62,468 nt of DNA from Solirubrobacterales bacterium (GTDB lineage Bacteria; Actinomycetota; Thermoleophilia; Solirubrobacterales; 70-9). Positions 49,376 to 57,901 of this stretch are shown piece after piece (the stretch's first letter is position 1; each line of letters opens with the position of its first letter). Under the pieces are notes generated by a model. It was not told where the DNA came from, made no database searches, and was given only the letters and a program-made list of their open reading frames with translations. Made by a program: the position numbers and the translations under genes. The DNA is taken from assembly GCA_020438395.1 (NCBI GenBank), contig JAGQUR010000029.1, forward strand, positions 1 through 62,468, given 5' to 3'.

Positions 49376-50089
49376 ATGTGGAGCGGCAAGACAGTCAGCG
49401 TGGTCCTCATGACCTACAACGAGAAGGACTCGATCCGGCGGGTGATCGAGGACTTCGAGTCGACCGGCGTGGTCGACGAGGTGCTGGTCATCAACAACAA
49501 CGCGGCGAAGGGAACCGCCGAGGAAGTCGAGGCGACCGGGGCCCGGCAGGTTTTCGAAACCGACCAGGGATACGGTCACGCAATCCGGCGCGGACTCACC
49601 GAGGCGACGGGCGACCTGATCGTCCTGGCCGAACCCGATGGCACCTTTCTTGCCCATGACATCGTCAAACTGCTCGCCTACTCGGACGAGGTCGACGTCG
49701 TCTTCGGCACCCGCACCACCAACGAGCTGATCTGGGAGGGCGCCAACATGGGTGCCTTCCTGAAGTGGGGCAACTGGGCCGTGGCAAAGATGGTCGAGCT
49801 GCTCTTCAACACCAGCCACCTCAGCGACATCGGCTGCACCTACCGCCTGCTGAAACGTGACGTGGCGAAGGAGTTCGCAACCAGGATGAACGTCGGGGGC
49901 AGCCACGCCGGACCCGAGATGTTGATGCTGACCGTGGCCGGGGGGCACCGCTTCGTCGAGATTCCGGTCAACTACCTGCCGCGGGTCGGCAAGTCCTCGG
50001 TGACCGGCTCGAAGATCACCGCCTTCTTCCTCGGCCTGACCATGATCAGGCTGATCCTCGGCTTCCGCTTCGGTCGCCGCTCCGTCTGA
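49376..50089 (+). CDS. GT2 glycosyltransferase
   Basis: 237 residues, a compact GT-A enzyme: VSVVLMTYNEKDSIRRVIED, VLVINNNAAKGTAEEV, DQGYGHAIRRGLTEATGDL, LAEPDGTFLAHDIVKLLAYS and an acceptor loop TSHLSDIGCTYRLLKRDVAK. It resembles polyprenol-phosphate glycosyltransferases without membrane helices beyond a final hydrophobic turn (FFLGLTMIRLILGF). TATACT (49333-49338) is the only -10-like element. ATG 49376 lies 37 bases further on and has no Shine-Dalgarno, so the start is uncertain. Its stop abuts the convergent GT-C gene as TGATCA. Confidence 0.8.
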   Translation: MWSGKTVSVVLMTYNEKDSIRRVIEDFESTGVVDEVLVINNNAAKGTAEEVEATGARQVFETDQGYGHAIRRGLTEATGDLIVLAEPDGTFLAHDIVKLLAYSDEVDVVFGTRTTNELIWEGANMGAFLKWGNWAVAKMVELLFNTSHLSDIGCTYRLLKRDVAKEFATRMNVGGSHAGPEMLMLTVAGGHRFVEIPVNYLPRVGKSSVTGSKITAFFLGLTMIRLILGFRFGRRSV

Positions 50090-51622
50090 TCAGCGGCGCT
50101 GAATCTCGGTGACCGTGAGGGGGAGGCGGCCGGGGAAGGTTTTCGTTTCCACGATCTCCCAGCCCTTCGGGAGCTCGGCGCCTTCGTCGGTGGTGAACAG
50201 TTCCGCCTCGTCTCCGGCGGAGACCGGATCACGGCTGGTCACCACGAAGAGCCGGTTGCGGCCCGTTGCGGCCAGGGCCTCATCCAGCACCTTCTGATCC
50301 TGGCCGTCGGGGCCGGCCGCCAGCAGGAAGGGCGGCTCGTCGGAGGGAACGCGGGGCCGGAACTCATCCCGGTCCTGCGGGAGGTAGGCGTCGAGCGAGG
50401 TGAGCGGCACGGGGCTGACGAAGGTCGCGTCATAGACCACGTCATCGGGGCCGGCGTTCTCGTCGATCCATTCCGCCGCGGCCTTGAAGTCCAGTGTGGC
50501 TGTACCCGTATCGACCACCCTCGCGGTCCCGACCCCGAAGCCGGCCAACAGCAGGGCGACACCGGTCAGACCCACAGCCGGAGAACAACTCGCGGCCAGC
50601 ACCCCGACCAGGGCCGGCAGACCGGCCCAGGTCGCAGCGAGATTGCGGGAACCGAAGGTGTCGGTGCCGATCACGGCCAGCAGCGCCTCGCAGATCGCGG
50701 TCACGAAGGTCAATGCGAGGAGCAGGGCCAGCCCCTGGTTCGGAGTGGGGATGGCAGCAGGATCCGGGCTGCGGCCCGGTGACGACCCCGGTTTCCGGTT
50801 AATGAGGAAACCGGCCAGCACCACGGCAGCACCGATGGCCAACAGAAGCAGCGGCAGCAGGGTCGGATCGACCAGAGGCTGCCCGGCCAGAAGCTGCTTG
50901 ATACCCAGCCACTTCTCCGTGATTCCGGTCCCCTGGATCGCCTCGAGGATCGGCAGGGTCGGCGAGTCGAGGTCGTCCAGCATCGAAGGGACCCACGGCA
51001 GGTAGAGGACCACCGCTCCCGCGGTCGCGGCCAGGGCAGGCAGCCGCGATCCGGGTGAGACGACCAGCAGCCAAATCAGCTGGGCGGCGAGGAAGTAGAT
51101 CGCCGTGTAGTGGCTGTACATCGCGAGACAGGTCATAAGGCCGAAGGCAACCCACCAGCCGGGCCGGCCTCCTCTCATGGCCTGGAGCATCGCGAGAGTG
51201 GAACCGATCAGCAGCGCGACCATCAGCGAATAGGCACGGCCGTTGACCGAAAAGGCGACCATGAACGGGCTGAGGGCCATGACCGCCGCGGCGATCAGTC
51301 CGGCCAGCCGTCCGCGGAGTCGCAGCCCGAGCAGGTAGCTGAGGGGGATCGCCGCGACTCCTGCGAGTAGGGCGGGCAGCCGGACCAGCTCCGGGGCCGA
51401 GCCGAGCTTGCTGGCCAGCCAGGCCAGAACGAAGTAGAGCGGCGGGCTGATCTCGGCGTCGGAGGACACCTCGCGGACGGTCCCGGCGAGATCGAAATGG
51501 CGGACGATCCAGAGGGTTGAAAGTTCGTCACCGAGGACCGGCTGGTCCCAGGCGATCATCCGGATGGCAAGACCGACCGCCGTGATCGCGAGGAGCAGGA
51601 GACCGGCGGTGCGGCGGGTCAT
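50090..51622 (-). CDS. GT-C (GT39/ArnT-like) membrane glycosyltransferase
   Basis: 510 residues with about 11 membrane helices. The first outer loop has WDQPVLGDELSTLWIVRHFD (acidic catalytic motif GDE) and SDAEISPPLYFVLAW, then YSHYTAIYFLAAQLI; the last 130 residues form an extracytoplasmic domain. Such enzymes move a sugar from polyprenyl phosphate to a glycan, lipid or protein outside. It is paralogous to 52320-53918. The ATG overlaps the stop of the methyltransferase gene upstream (ATGA), making a three-gene coupled operon. Confidence 0.85.
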   Translation of the reverse strand: MTRRTAGLLLLAITAVGLAIRMIAWDQPVLGDELSTLWIVRHFDLAGTVREVSSDAEISPPLYFVLAWLASKLGSAPELVRLPALLAGVAAIPLSYLLGLRLRGRLAGLIAAAVMALSPFMVAFSVNGRAYSLMVALLIGSTLAMLQAMRGGRPGWWVAFGLMTCLAMYSHYTAIYFLAAQLIWLLVVSPGSRLPALAATAGAVVLYLPWVPSMLDDLDSPTLPILEAIQGTGITEKWLGIKQLLAGQPLVDPTLLPLLLLAIGAAVVLAGFLINRKPGSSPGRSPDPAAIPTPNQGLALLLALTFVTAICEALLAVIGTDTFGSRNLAATWAGLPALVGVLAASCSPAVGLTGVALLLAGFGVGTARVVDTGTATLDFKAAAEWIDENAGPDDVVYDATFVSPVPLTSLDAYLPQDRDEFRPRVPSDEPPFLLAAGPDGQDQKVLDEALAATGRNRLFVVTSRDPVSAGDEAELFTTDEGAELPKGWEIVETKTFPGRLPLTVTEIQRR

Positions 51623-52323
51623 GGCCGTCGGGCCAGCACCACGTTATGGGCACAGAGGCGCCGGACGCCGGGGACCTTCTCGGCGACCTTCTCGCTGCCG
51701 GCCGCGAGCCCGAGCAAACGGGGCGGCACGAAGTCGGGCACCAGCCCCAGCTGGTCGCTGCGGATCACCTTCGCACCGCCGTCGGCGAGACCGTCGAGGA
51801 TCTCGGCCTCGGGGATCAGGCGTTCGGTGCCGTCATCCTGGGGGACCCGGGCCATCAGGTTCTTCCAATAGGGGTTGCGGGGGTTGTGGTCCCAGACCAG
51901 GACCAGCCCGCCGGGCTTCGTCACCCGGACCATCTCGACCAGGGACTGGTGGACTGCTTCCGGTTCGATGATGTGGTGGAGAACCGCCACGCACATGGTC
52001 AGGTCGAAGGTACCGTCCTCAAAGGGCAGGTCGGTGGCCGAGCCCTCGATCGCCGTCACGCCGGGGGCATGCTCCTCGACGTAACGGAGCATCCCGGCCG
52101 ACGGATCTACTCCGGTCACCTCGTAGCCCGCCTCGGCCAGGCGCCCGGCCACGACCCCGGTGCCGCAGCCGACGTCAAGGACCTTGCCGGACGGCAGGAT
52201 CCGCCTGACATAGGCGACCCGTTTCGCCAGGTAGTGCTCGACCACATGGGGAGGCAGCGAGTCGTCGTATTCGTCGGCGATCTCGTTGAAGTGGACGTGC
52301 TGGTGAGGCTGCGGTTCGGTCAC
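51619..52323 (-). CDS. Class I SAM methyltransferase
   Basis: 234 residues. VLDVGCGTGVVAGRLAEAGY (motif I), GVDPSAGMLRYVEEH, LPFEDGTFDLTMCVAVLHHI (motif IV) and TKPGGLVLVWDHNPRNPYWK. UbiE/MenG-like in pattern but placed between two GT-C genes, overlapping both by 4 bases, so the probable substrate is a glycan or its lipid carrier. No membrane segment. Confidence 0.88.
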   Translation of the reverse strand: MTEPQPHQHVHFNEIADEYDDSLPPHVVEHYLAKRVAYVRRILPSGKVLDVGCGTGVVAGRLAEAGYEVTGVDPSAGMLRYVEEHAPGVTAIEGSATDLPFEDGTFDLTMCVAVLHHIIEPEAVHQSLVEMVRVTKPGGLVLVWDHNPRNPYWKNLMARVPQDDGTERLIPEAEILDGLADGGAKVIRSDQLGLVPDFVPPRLLGLAAGSEKVAEKVPGVRRLCAHNVVLARRP

Positions 52324-53918
52324 TGGGCATCACCGGTCTTCTGCCCGCCCCCTCCGGAACCTCTTCCGCTCCGAACGAAGGTGCTCACGCTCAGTTGTTC
52401 CACGCCCTCGAAGCTGACCCGCTTCTGCTCGCGCCAGCCGGCCGGTACCAGCACCTCGGTACCACTGGCCAGGAAGGAGTAGCCGCCCTGACCGTCCCGC
52501 ACCGGGGCGGAACCCTCGCCGAGGGTGACGACCCGGACCGGGCCCGCAGTGTCGAATGCCTGATCAGCAATCTGCTGCGGATCGTACCCCCGGAATATGT
52601 CCTTGATGAAATCGGGACGGTCCTCGATGTTGGTCATCCGGAACTCGCGCAGGTCGGTGTCGAGGTACCCGTCGAGGGGAGTGAGCGGCGCCGGACTGAC
52701 GATCGCCGCGTCGAGCACCGCGCCGCCCCGATCCTGATCCGACTCGATCGACTCGGCTGCCTTCTCGTAAGAGATCGATGTTTTCGCCGGATCGAGGAGC
52801 CGGGCCGTGGTGACCGAGAAACCGGCCAGGACCAGCACCAGTGCCACCGGTCCCCAGCGGGGGCCGGCCGCGGCCAGGCCGGCGGCGATCAGGAGCGGCA
52901 GGCCCGCCCAGACCGGAGCGAGGTTGCGCGCACCGAAGATGTCGGTACCGGCAGCCAGCATCAGCAGCTCGATCACGAACACGGAGCCGACCATCAGCAC
53001 GGCCAGCCAGACACCCCTGGCCCGCTCGGCCGGGGGACGGGGCAGGCTGCCCCGGGCGAGCCGAACAATCACCGCCAACGTCGCGACCAGTACGCCTGCC
53101 AGGCCGATCAGCATGTCGGGACGGTGGAAGAAGCCCGGCTTGCTGTTGGCGATCCAGAGGAAGAAGAGATCCTTGATGGCGTTCCACTTGCGGTCGAATC
53201 CGGAGCCCTGGATCGCCTGGAGGATGTCGCTGGTCGGGGAATCGAGATCGGCCTTGAATCCGCCGATCCAGGGCAGGAAGAGCAGCACCATCAGGCCGGT
53301 GAAGGCCAGAGCCCGGAGACGCAGGGCCGGAAAGAACCAGAGCACCCAGACCAGCTGGCCGGCGATCGCCAGGCAGGCGGTGTAGTGGCTGTAGACGGCG
53401 AGACAGCCGGCTACCGACCAGCCCACCCAATGCCAGGTCCGGCCGTTTTCCGAGGTGGCCGCGAGCAGGCACCAGGTCGCGGCCAGCAGCAGCAGGATCA
53501 TCACCGAATAGGCGCGGGCATTGGCCGAGAAATAGACCAGGAACGGCGAGACCGCCGCGATCGCCGTCGCGTAGAGCGCTGCCCTTCTTCCCAGGGCCCG
53601 AATCCCGACCAGGTAGAACATCGGCACGGCGAGGACACCGGCGACGAACGAGGGGATCCGAATGCCGGTGGGGGTCTGGCCGAAGATCCAGGAACTCACC
53701 TTTGCCAGCAGGAAGAAGAAGGGCGGACTGATCTCGGCGTCGGAGTTCACGGTCGAGATCACCCCGAAGAAGTCGTTGCCCCGGATGATCCAGAGAGTCG
53801 ACATCTCATCGCCCCAGGCCGACTCGCGGAGCATCAGCAGACGCAGCACAAGGCCGGCCAGAAACAGGGTTCCGACCAGCCCCCAGATCCATCGTTTGCT
53901 CAGACGGGATGCGTCCAC
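52320..53918 (-). CDS. GT-C (GT39/ArnT-like) membrane glycosyltransferase, paralogue
   Basis: 532 residues, about 11 membrane helices and a C-terminal outer domain. Same acidic first loop (SAWGDEMSTLWIIRGND), SDAEISPPFFFLLAK and VYSHYTACLAIAGQLVW as its neighbour at 50090. I start at GTG 53918, 9 bases after TAGGCT on the minus strand; TTG 53924 is the alternative. The pair may act on successive or alternative lipid-linked sugars made by the GT2 proteins nearby. Confidence 0.85.
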   Translation of the reverse strand: MDASRLSKRWIWGLVGTLFLAGLVLRLLMLRESAWGDEMSTLWIIRGNDFFGVISTVNSDAEISPPFFFLLAKVSSWIFGQTPTGIRIPSFVAGVLAVPMFYLVGIRALGRRAALYATAIAAVSPFLVYFSANARAYSVMILLLLAATWCLLAATSENGRTWHWVGWSVAGCLAVYSHYTACLAIAGQLVWVLWFFPALRLRALAFTGLMVLLFLPWIGGFKADLDSPTSDILQAIQGSGFDRKWNAIKDLFFLWIANSKPGFFHRPDMLIGLAGVLVATLAVIVRLARGSLPRPPAERARGVWLAVLMVGSVFVIELLMLAAGTDIFGARNLAPVWAGLPLLIAAGLAAAGPRWGPVALVLVLAGFSVTTARLLDPAKTSISYEKAAESIESDQDRGGAVLDAAIVSPAPLTPLDGYLDTDLREFRMTNIEDRPDFIKDIFRGYDPQQIADQAFDTAGPVRVVTLGEGSAPVRDGQGGYSFLASGTEVLVPAGWREQKRVSFEGVEQLSVSTFVRSGRGSGGGGQKTGDAQ

Positions 53919-53960
53919 AGGCAAGGCAGCCTATTTTCCTTGTCGTAATAATGCGCCCGG
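53919..53960. promoter_or_regulatory. 42-bp divergent promoter region
   Basis: TAGGCT on the minus strand (53928-53933) serves GTG 53918. The AT-rich TAATAAT on the plus strand (53946-53952) is 8 bases before ATG 53961, though it fits TANNNT less well. Confidence 0.4.
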
Positions 53961-54737
53961 ATGAGTGACAGGATCACCGGGGAACGGGCGAGCGAAAAGA
54001 CGGGCGGGTTCAATCCGGCCTGGCAGCGGCACTCCTTCGCGTATGCAGTCGCCGGGGAGCGACTGGGCGAGGGAAAGGTGCTCGATCTCGGCTGCGGCAC
54101 CGGCCATAGCTTCGACCGCCTCGCCCCCCGCGAATCGGTCGGTGTGGACATTTCCCCCGATGCCCTGGTCGGCCAGGACCGCGAAACCCTGGTCGCTGAC
54201 ATCCGGGAGGTTCCGCTGCCGGACGACAGCTTCCCCTCGGTCCTTTCCTCCCATTCGATCGAGCATGTGCCGGACCCGGAGAAGGTCGTGGCCGAGGCGG
54301 CGCGGCTGCTCGAAGAAGACGGCCAGGCGGTCTTCATCACCCCCAACCGGCTCACCTTCGGCCGGCCCGACGAAATCATCGACCCCTTCCACTACATCGA
54401 GTTCAGTCCGGACGAGTTCGAGGAACTCTGCCGGAAGGGCTTCTCCGAGGTCGAAGTCGAAGGGGTTTACGGTTCCCCGCGATACATGGAGCTCTTCAAC
54501 GAAGAAAGAAAGACCCTGGACCGGCTGCTCAGGCTCGACCCGCTGCGCCTCAGGCGACTGGTGCCGATGAGGCTGAAGCAGTGGCTCTACGACTTCCTGC
54601 TCAACCACTTCCGCAAGGACGATGACCCGCGGGCCGAGCTGATCGACCAAAGCGATTTCGAGATTCGAGCCGGCAAAGTCGACGACTGCCTCGACGTCTT
54701 CGCCTTCTGCCGCGGCCCCCTGAAGGAGACGGCATGA
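53961..54737 (+). CDS. Class I SAM methyltransferase
   Basis: 258 residues: KVLDLGCGTGHSFDRLAPRE (motif I), GVDISPDALVG, LPDDSFPSVLSSHSIEHVPD (motif IV/V), EEDGQAVFITPNRLTFGRPD and FHYIEFSPDEFEELC, a pattern common in glycan-locus methyltransferases. The C-terminal third has extra helices (LMRLKQWLYDFLLNHF-like). Its stop overlaps the next GT2 start by 4 bases (ATGA), so the two act in one transcript, possibly methylating the product of the same pathway. Confidence 0.87.
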   Translation: MSDRITGERASEKTGGFNPAWQRHSFAYAVAGERLGEGKVLDLGCGTGHSFDRLAPRESVGVDISPDALVGQDRETLVADIREVPLPDDSFPSVLSSHSIEHVPDPEKVVAEAARLLEEDGQAVFITPNRLTFGRPDEIIDPFHYIEFSPDEFEELCRKGFSEVEVEGVYGSPRYMELFNEERKTLDRLLRLDPLRLRRLVPMRLKQWLYDFLLNHFRKDDDPRAELIDQSDFEIRAGKVDDCLDVFAFCRGPLKETA

Positions 54738-55504
54738 GCGGGCAGAAGCAAGACACGGACACCGGAAAGAAGCCGAAGGTCGTGGTCGTGATGCCGGCGC
54801 GGCAGGCCGCCCAGACGCTCGAGGCAACCTTTGCCGAGATCCCCAAGGACGCGGTCGACGAGGTGTTGCTGGTCGATGACTCCTCGACCGATGCCACGGT
54901 CGAACTGGCCCGCGAACTGGAGATCAACGTGGTCTGGCATCCGCATCAGGTCGGATACGGCGGAAACCAGAAGACCTGTTACCTCCAGGCCCTCCAGAAC
55001 GGCGCCGACGTGGTCGTGATGCTCCATCCCGACGGCCAGTACGAGCCGGAACTGATTCCCAGCATGATCGAACCGATCGTGGAGGGTGAGGCGGATCTGG
55101 TGATGGGCTCGCGACTGCTGGTCCCCGGCTGGGCGCTTGACGCCGGCATGCCGAAGTGGAAGTTCGTCGCCAACCGCTTCCTGACGACGATCCAGAACCG
55201 GATCATGGGCACCCACCTCTCCGAAGCTCATACCGGCTATCGGGCCTACTCCCGCGATCTTCTCCTGACCGTGCCCTTCCTCCGCAACTCGCCCGACTTC
55301 GTCTTCGACGCCGAGCTGCTCTACCAGGCTTCCCATCTGGGATTCCGGATCAAGGAAGTGCCGGCCCGCTGCCGTTACTTCGACGAGATGTCCTCGGTCG
55401 GTTTCAACACCGGGGTCGTCTACGGCCTGAAGACCCTTTGGGCCGGGTTCCGGCTGATCCTCCATCGCAACCGGATCCTGCCCTCGCGCAAGTACATGGT
55501 CTGA
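54734..55504 (+). CDS. GT2 glycosyltransferase (polyprenol-phosphate type)
   Basis: 256 residues. VVVVMPARQAAQTLEATFAE, LLVDDSSTDATVELAREL, HPHQVGYGGNQKTCYLQALQ, MLHPDGQYEPELIPSMIEP and acceptor motif EAHTGYRAYSRDLLL are clear. No C-terminal membrane pair. Coupled by a 4-base overlap to the methyltransferase. Acts probably on a lipid carrier in the same glycan pathway; donor unknown. Confidence 0.87.
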   Translation: MSGQKQDTDTGKKPKVVVVMPARQAAQTLEATFAEIPKDAVDEVLLVDDSSTDATVELARELEINVVWHPHQVGYGGNQKTCYLQALQNGADVVVMLHPDGQYEPELIPSMIEPIVEGEADLVMGSRLLVPGWALDAGMPKWKFVANRFLTTIQNRIMGTHLSEAHTGYRAYSRDLLLTVPFLRNSPDFVFDAELLYQASHLGFRIKEVPARCRYFDEMSSVGFNTGVVYGLKTLWAGFRLILHRNRILPSRKYMV

Positions 55505-55506
55505 CC

Positions 55507-55552
55507 CCGGTCAGGGCGTCCCGGTGACTCCGGTCAGGGCGTGTCGGCGGCC
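55507..55552 (+). repeat. Direct repeat at the 3' end of two convergent genes
   Basis: CCGGTCAGGGCGT occurs at 55507-55519 and 55530-55542, 23 bases apart, with partial similarity beyond. The second copy holds the stop codon of the minus-strand gene; CTGAC-CCCG-GTCAG (55501-55514) forms a weak hairpin. Confidence 0.6.
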
Positions 55553-57876
55553 GCTGGCCGGCCGGCCCCGGCCCCGCGCGGCTCGAGCTCGACGACAAAG
55601 AGGCCGTCCTTCCCGGCAACCGGCTTGAGGCGGAAACGCGCCGCGATCTCGCTGAGGGTGATCATCTGGATGTCGGCCAGGCCGTTGTTCCTGGCGATCT
55701 CCTCATGGTCGGCTTCGGGGTTCCGGACCAGAGCCCGGTAGGCCTTGATTGCGGAGGAATCGACCAGCATGCGATCGCCGGGTTCCAGCTGCTCCGCCGC
55801 CTTCGCCACCGGCTCCACATGGGGCCCCGGCACCCAGCTCTGTTCCTTGGCGTCGGTGATGCCGAGCGAATTGGCGCGGCCCCCGGCCAGGGTGAGGATG
55901 TTGTTGTCGAGGTCCGGGACCGTGAGCACGGCGGAGGTTTCCTGGCCGGGCATGTACTGCTCGAGGAGGGCCGCTCCCTGGTCTGCGCCGGACTTCAGCT
56001 CGGGCGGGTTCCAGAGACGATGGAAACCATCCTTCAGCGAGTGGCCCCCGGGCACCGCATAGGCGAGCAAAGAGGTCCGGCCCCGGTCCCAGGCTCCCGG
56101 CATCACCGTCGCAACCGAGAGGGTCGCCACGACCAGTACCGAGCCGAGCGTCACGACCGCGGTTCGCCTCGGCACCGCCGGGTTGCTGATCACCAGCCAC
56201 AGCCAGAGCGTGACCCCGAGCAGCAGGGGCAGGGAGATGTAGGGGATGACGTGGGCCAGCGAGCGGTTGTCGAAATAGCTGTAAAGCAGGACCCCGTATC
56301 CGGCCAACCCGGCGAGGGCTGTGGTCGCGACCGGCCGGTCCCTCAACCAGTCCGGCCGGCGGGCCGCCGTGACTCCGAGTGCGACGGTCAGGGTCAGGTA
56401 CACGAACCCGACGGTCAGGCCGGGCGACCAGGCCGGGACGTCATAGGTGAGGTCACCGACGTCACCGGCGAGGAAGTCGCGCAGGTAGGTGAGATAGAGG
56501 CCCCAGTCCGGCAGGGCACCTCCCCAGATCAGGGTCGCGAGGGCAAAGAGAACCTGGGCGATCAGCCAGGACACCAGCGTGTAGATGACCTGCTTGCGAA
56601 GCCACCGGAGGCGGCCCTCCGGCATCAGCGCGGCCTCGATCACGAGCATGCCTGCAAGCGCCCCCGACACATAGACGAATGCTTCCAGCGCCCAGATCGA
56701 GGAGAGGCCGACCACTGCCCAACCGGCCCCGCGAAGCCAGCGACTGGCCGAGGGGAAGCGGGCCGCGGCGACCCAGAAGAAGATCAGCGCCATCGGCAGA
56801 CCGAAACGGAGACCGCCATGCTGGAGCAGACCCCCGATCGGGTACTCGAGGGCCCAGATCAGAACGGTCACGGCGACGGCCATTGCCGTGGTCGCGACCA
56901 GCCTCCCGACTCCCGCCATCCGCAGGACCGCGAAACCGGCGCCGAAGGTGAGAGCAGTCAGCGAGGCGTCGAAGAAGCCGAGGGTGCCGTTGCCGATCGG
57001 GGCGATCTCAAACCAGGCGGCCAGGAGGTAGATCGCCCCGACGCCGTACTGGGCCACGGTGTCGACCAGCAGGGCCGAACCATGAAGGACCTGGCTGACC
57101 GGTCCGAGGAAGAGCGACTGGTGGAAGCCGATGACGTAGGTGTGGAAGGCGTCCCCCGGCTGGCTTGTCTCGCCCACCCCCTGGTAGATCACCATGTCCG
57201 GGACCGCCATGACCACCAGCACCAGCACCACGATGTCCGCGACCAGTCCCCAGCGCCGTGGAAGCCGCGGCAGATTCACCTTGCCGAAAGCGAACAGGAT
57301 TCCGGCGGTCACGACCAGTCCGGCGACCAGCCAGGGCAGGTCGACATGGGAGACATACCCGAGCGCGCCGACCGCGGACACCGTCGCGAACCCGGCCAGG
57401 CAGGCGAGCGGGAAGGTCGCCCCGGCGACCAGCGATGCGAGGGGCCAGTCCGGGCCGCTGGCCTGCCACCAGAGGCCGGCCACCACGAATGCCGTGAGCA
57501 GGGCAAGCCCGGAAAGCAGCCAGAGCTGATCGCCATCCGGGACGATCAGCCGGACCAGGACCAGCACCCCGACAGCCAGGAGAGTGCTGATTGCGGCCAG
57601 TGATCCGGCCAGGTCGGGATTGCCGCCGATCAGGACCTGATCGGTCAGGCGAAGCGCGAGCCAGACGGCGGCCGGAGCGAGGACGAAGAAGGCGAGTACA
57701 TAGAGCAGCGTCTCGGCGGTCTGGTGATGCGGCTGGAGCGGCGCCGGCAGGGCGACGGTCGGAACCAGCGCGTGGATCGGTGCCAGCAGGATGAGGAAGG
57801 CGAGCAGTGCCCCCGAAGCCGCCAATGCGATCGTCGCCGGAAGATGCGCTGTGTGGGTTCTCCCGCCGTCAGGCAC
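55534..57876 (-). CDS. Large polytopic membrane protein, GT-C-like
   Basis: 780 residues with at least 15 hydrophobic segments over the first 600, then a soluble C-terminal domain of about 170 (GGHSLKDGFHRLWNPPELKS, RMLVDSSAIKAYRALVRNPE) presumably outside the cell. An acidic loop between early helices (VIYQGVGETSQPGDAFHTYV) could carry a catalytic Asp/Glu, as in GT-C enzymes; no family is recognised by name. It follows two S51 peptidases on the same strand (25 bases). GTG 57876 lies 6 bases after TACGAT. The start codon sits within a hairpin (57861-57883). Confidence 0.72.
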   Translation of the reverse strand: MPDGGRTHTAHLPATIALAASGALLAFLILLAPIHALVPTVALPAPLQPHHQTAETLLYVLAFFVLAPAAVWLALRLTDQVLIGGNPDLAGSLAAISTLLAVGVLVLVRLIVPDGDQLWLLSGLALLTAFVVAGLWWQASGPDWPLASLVAGATFPLACLAGFATVSAVGALGYVSHVDLPWLVAGLVVTAGILFAFGKVNLPRLPRRWGLVADIVVLVLVVMAVPDMVIYQGVGETSQPGDAFHTYVIGFHQSLFLGPVSQVLHGSALLVDTVAQYGVGAIYLLAAWFEIAPIGNGTLGFFDASLTALTFGAGFAVLRMAGVGRLVATTAMAVAVTVLIWALEYPIGGLLQHGGLRFGLPMALIFFWVAAARFPSASRWLRGAGWAVVGLSSIWALEAFVYVSGALAGMLVIEAALMPEGRLRWLRKQVIYTLVSWLIAQVLFALATLIWGGALPDWGLYLTYLRDFLAGDVGDLTYDVPAWSPGLTVGFVYLTLTVALGVTAARRPDWLRDRPVATTALAGLAGYGVLLYSYFDNRSLAHVIPYISLPLLLGVTLWLWLVISNPAVPRRTAVVTLGSVLVVATLSVATVMPGAWDRGRTSLLAYAVPGGHSLKDGFHRLWNPPELKSGADQGAALLEQYMPGQETSAVLTVPDLDNNILTLAGGRANSLGITDAKEQSWVPGPHVEPVAKAAEQLEPGDRMLVDSSAIKAYRALVRNPEADHEEIARNNGLADIQMITLSEIAARFRLKPVAGKDGLFVVELEPRGAGAGRPAAADTP

Positions 57877-57888
57877 GGCGGGATCGTA
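57861..57888 (-). promoter_or_regulatory. -10 element TACGAT and hairpin over the GTG start
   Basis: TACGAT (57883-57888, minus) is 6 bases before GTG 57876. The 9-bp inverted repeat TCCCGCCGT/ACGGCGGGA (57861-57883) covers the start codon and could end the upstream transcript or mask the start. Confidence 0.45.
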
Positions 57889-57901
57889 CCCGGCCTTCAG
57901 G

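Noticed and set aside
55705-57603. 632-codon plus-strand frame opposite the 780-residue membrane protein
   Set aside because: Gln/Gly/Arg/Asp-rich antisense sequence; the opposite strand encodes a regular series of membrane helices.
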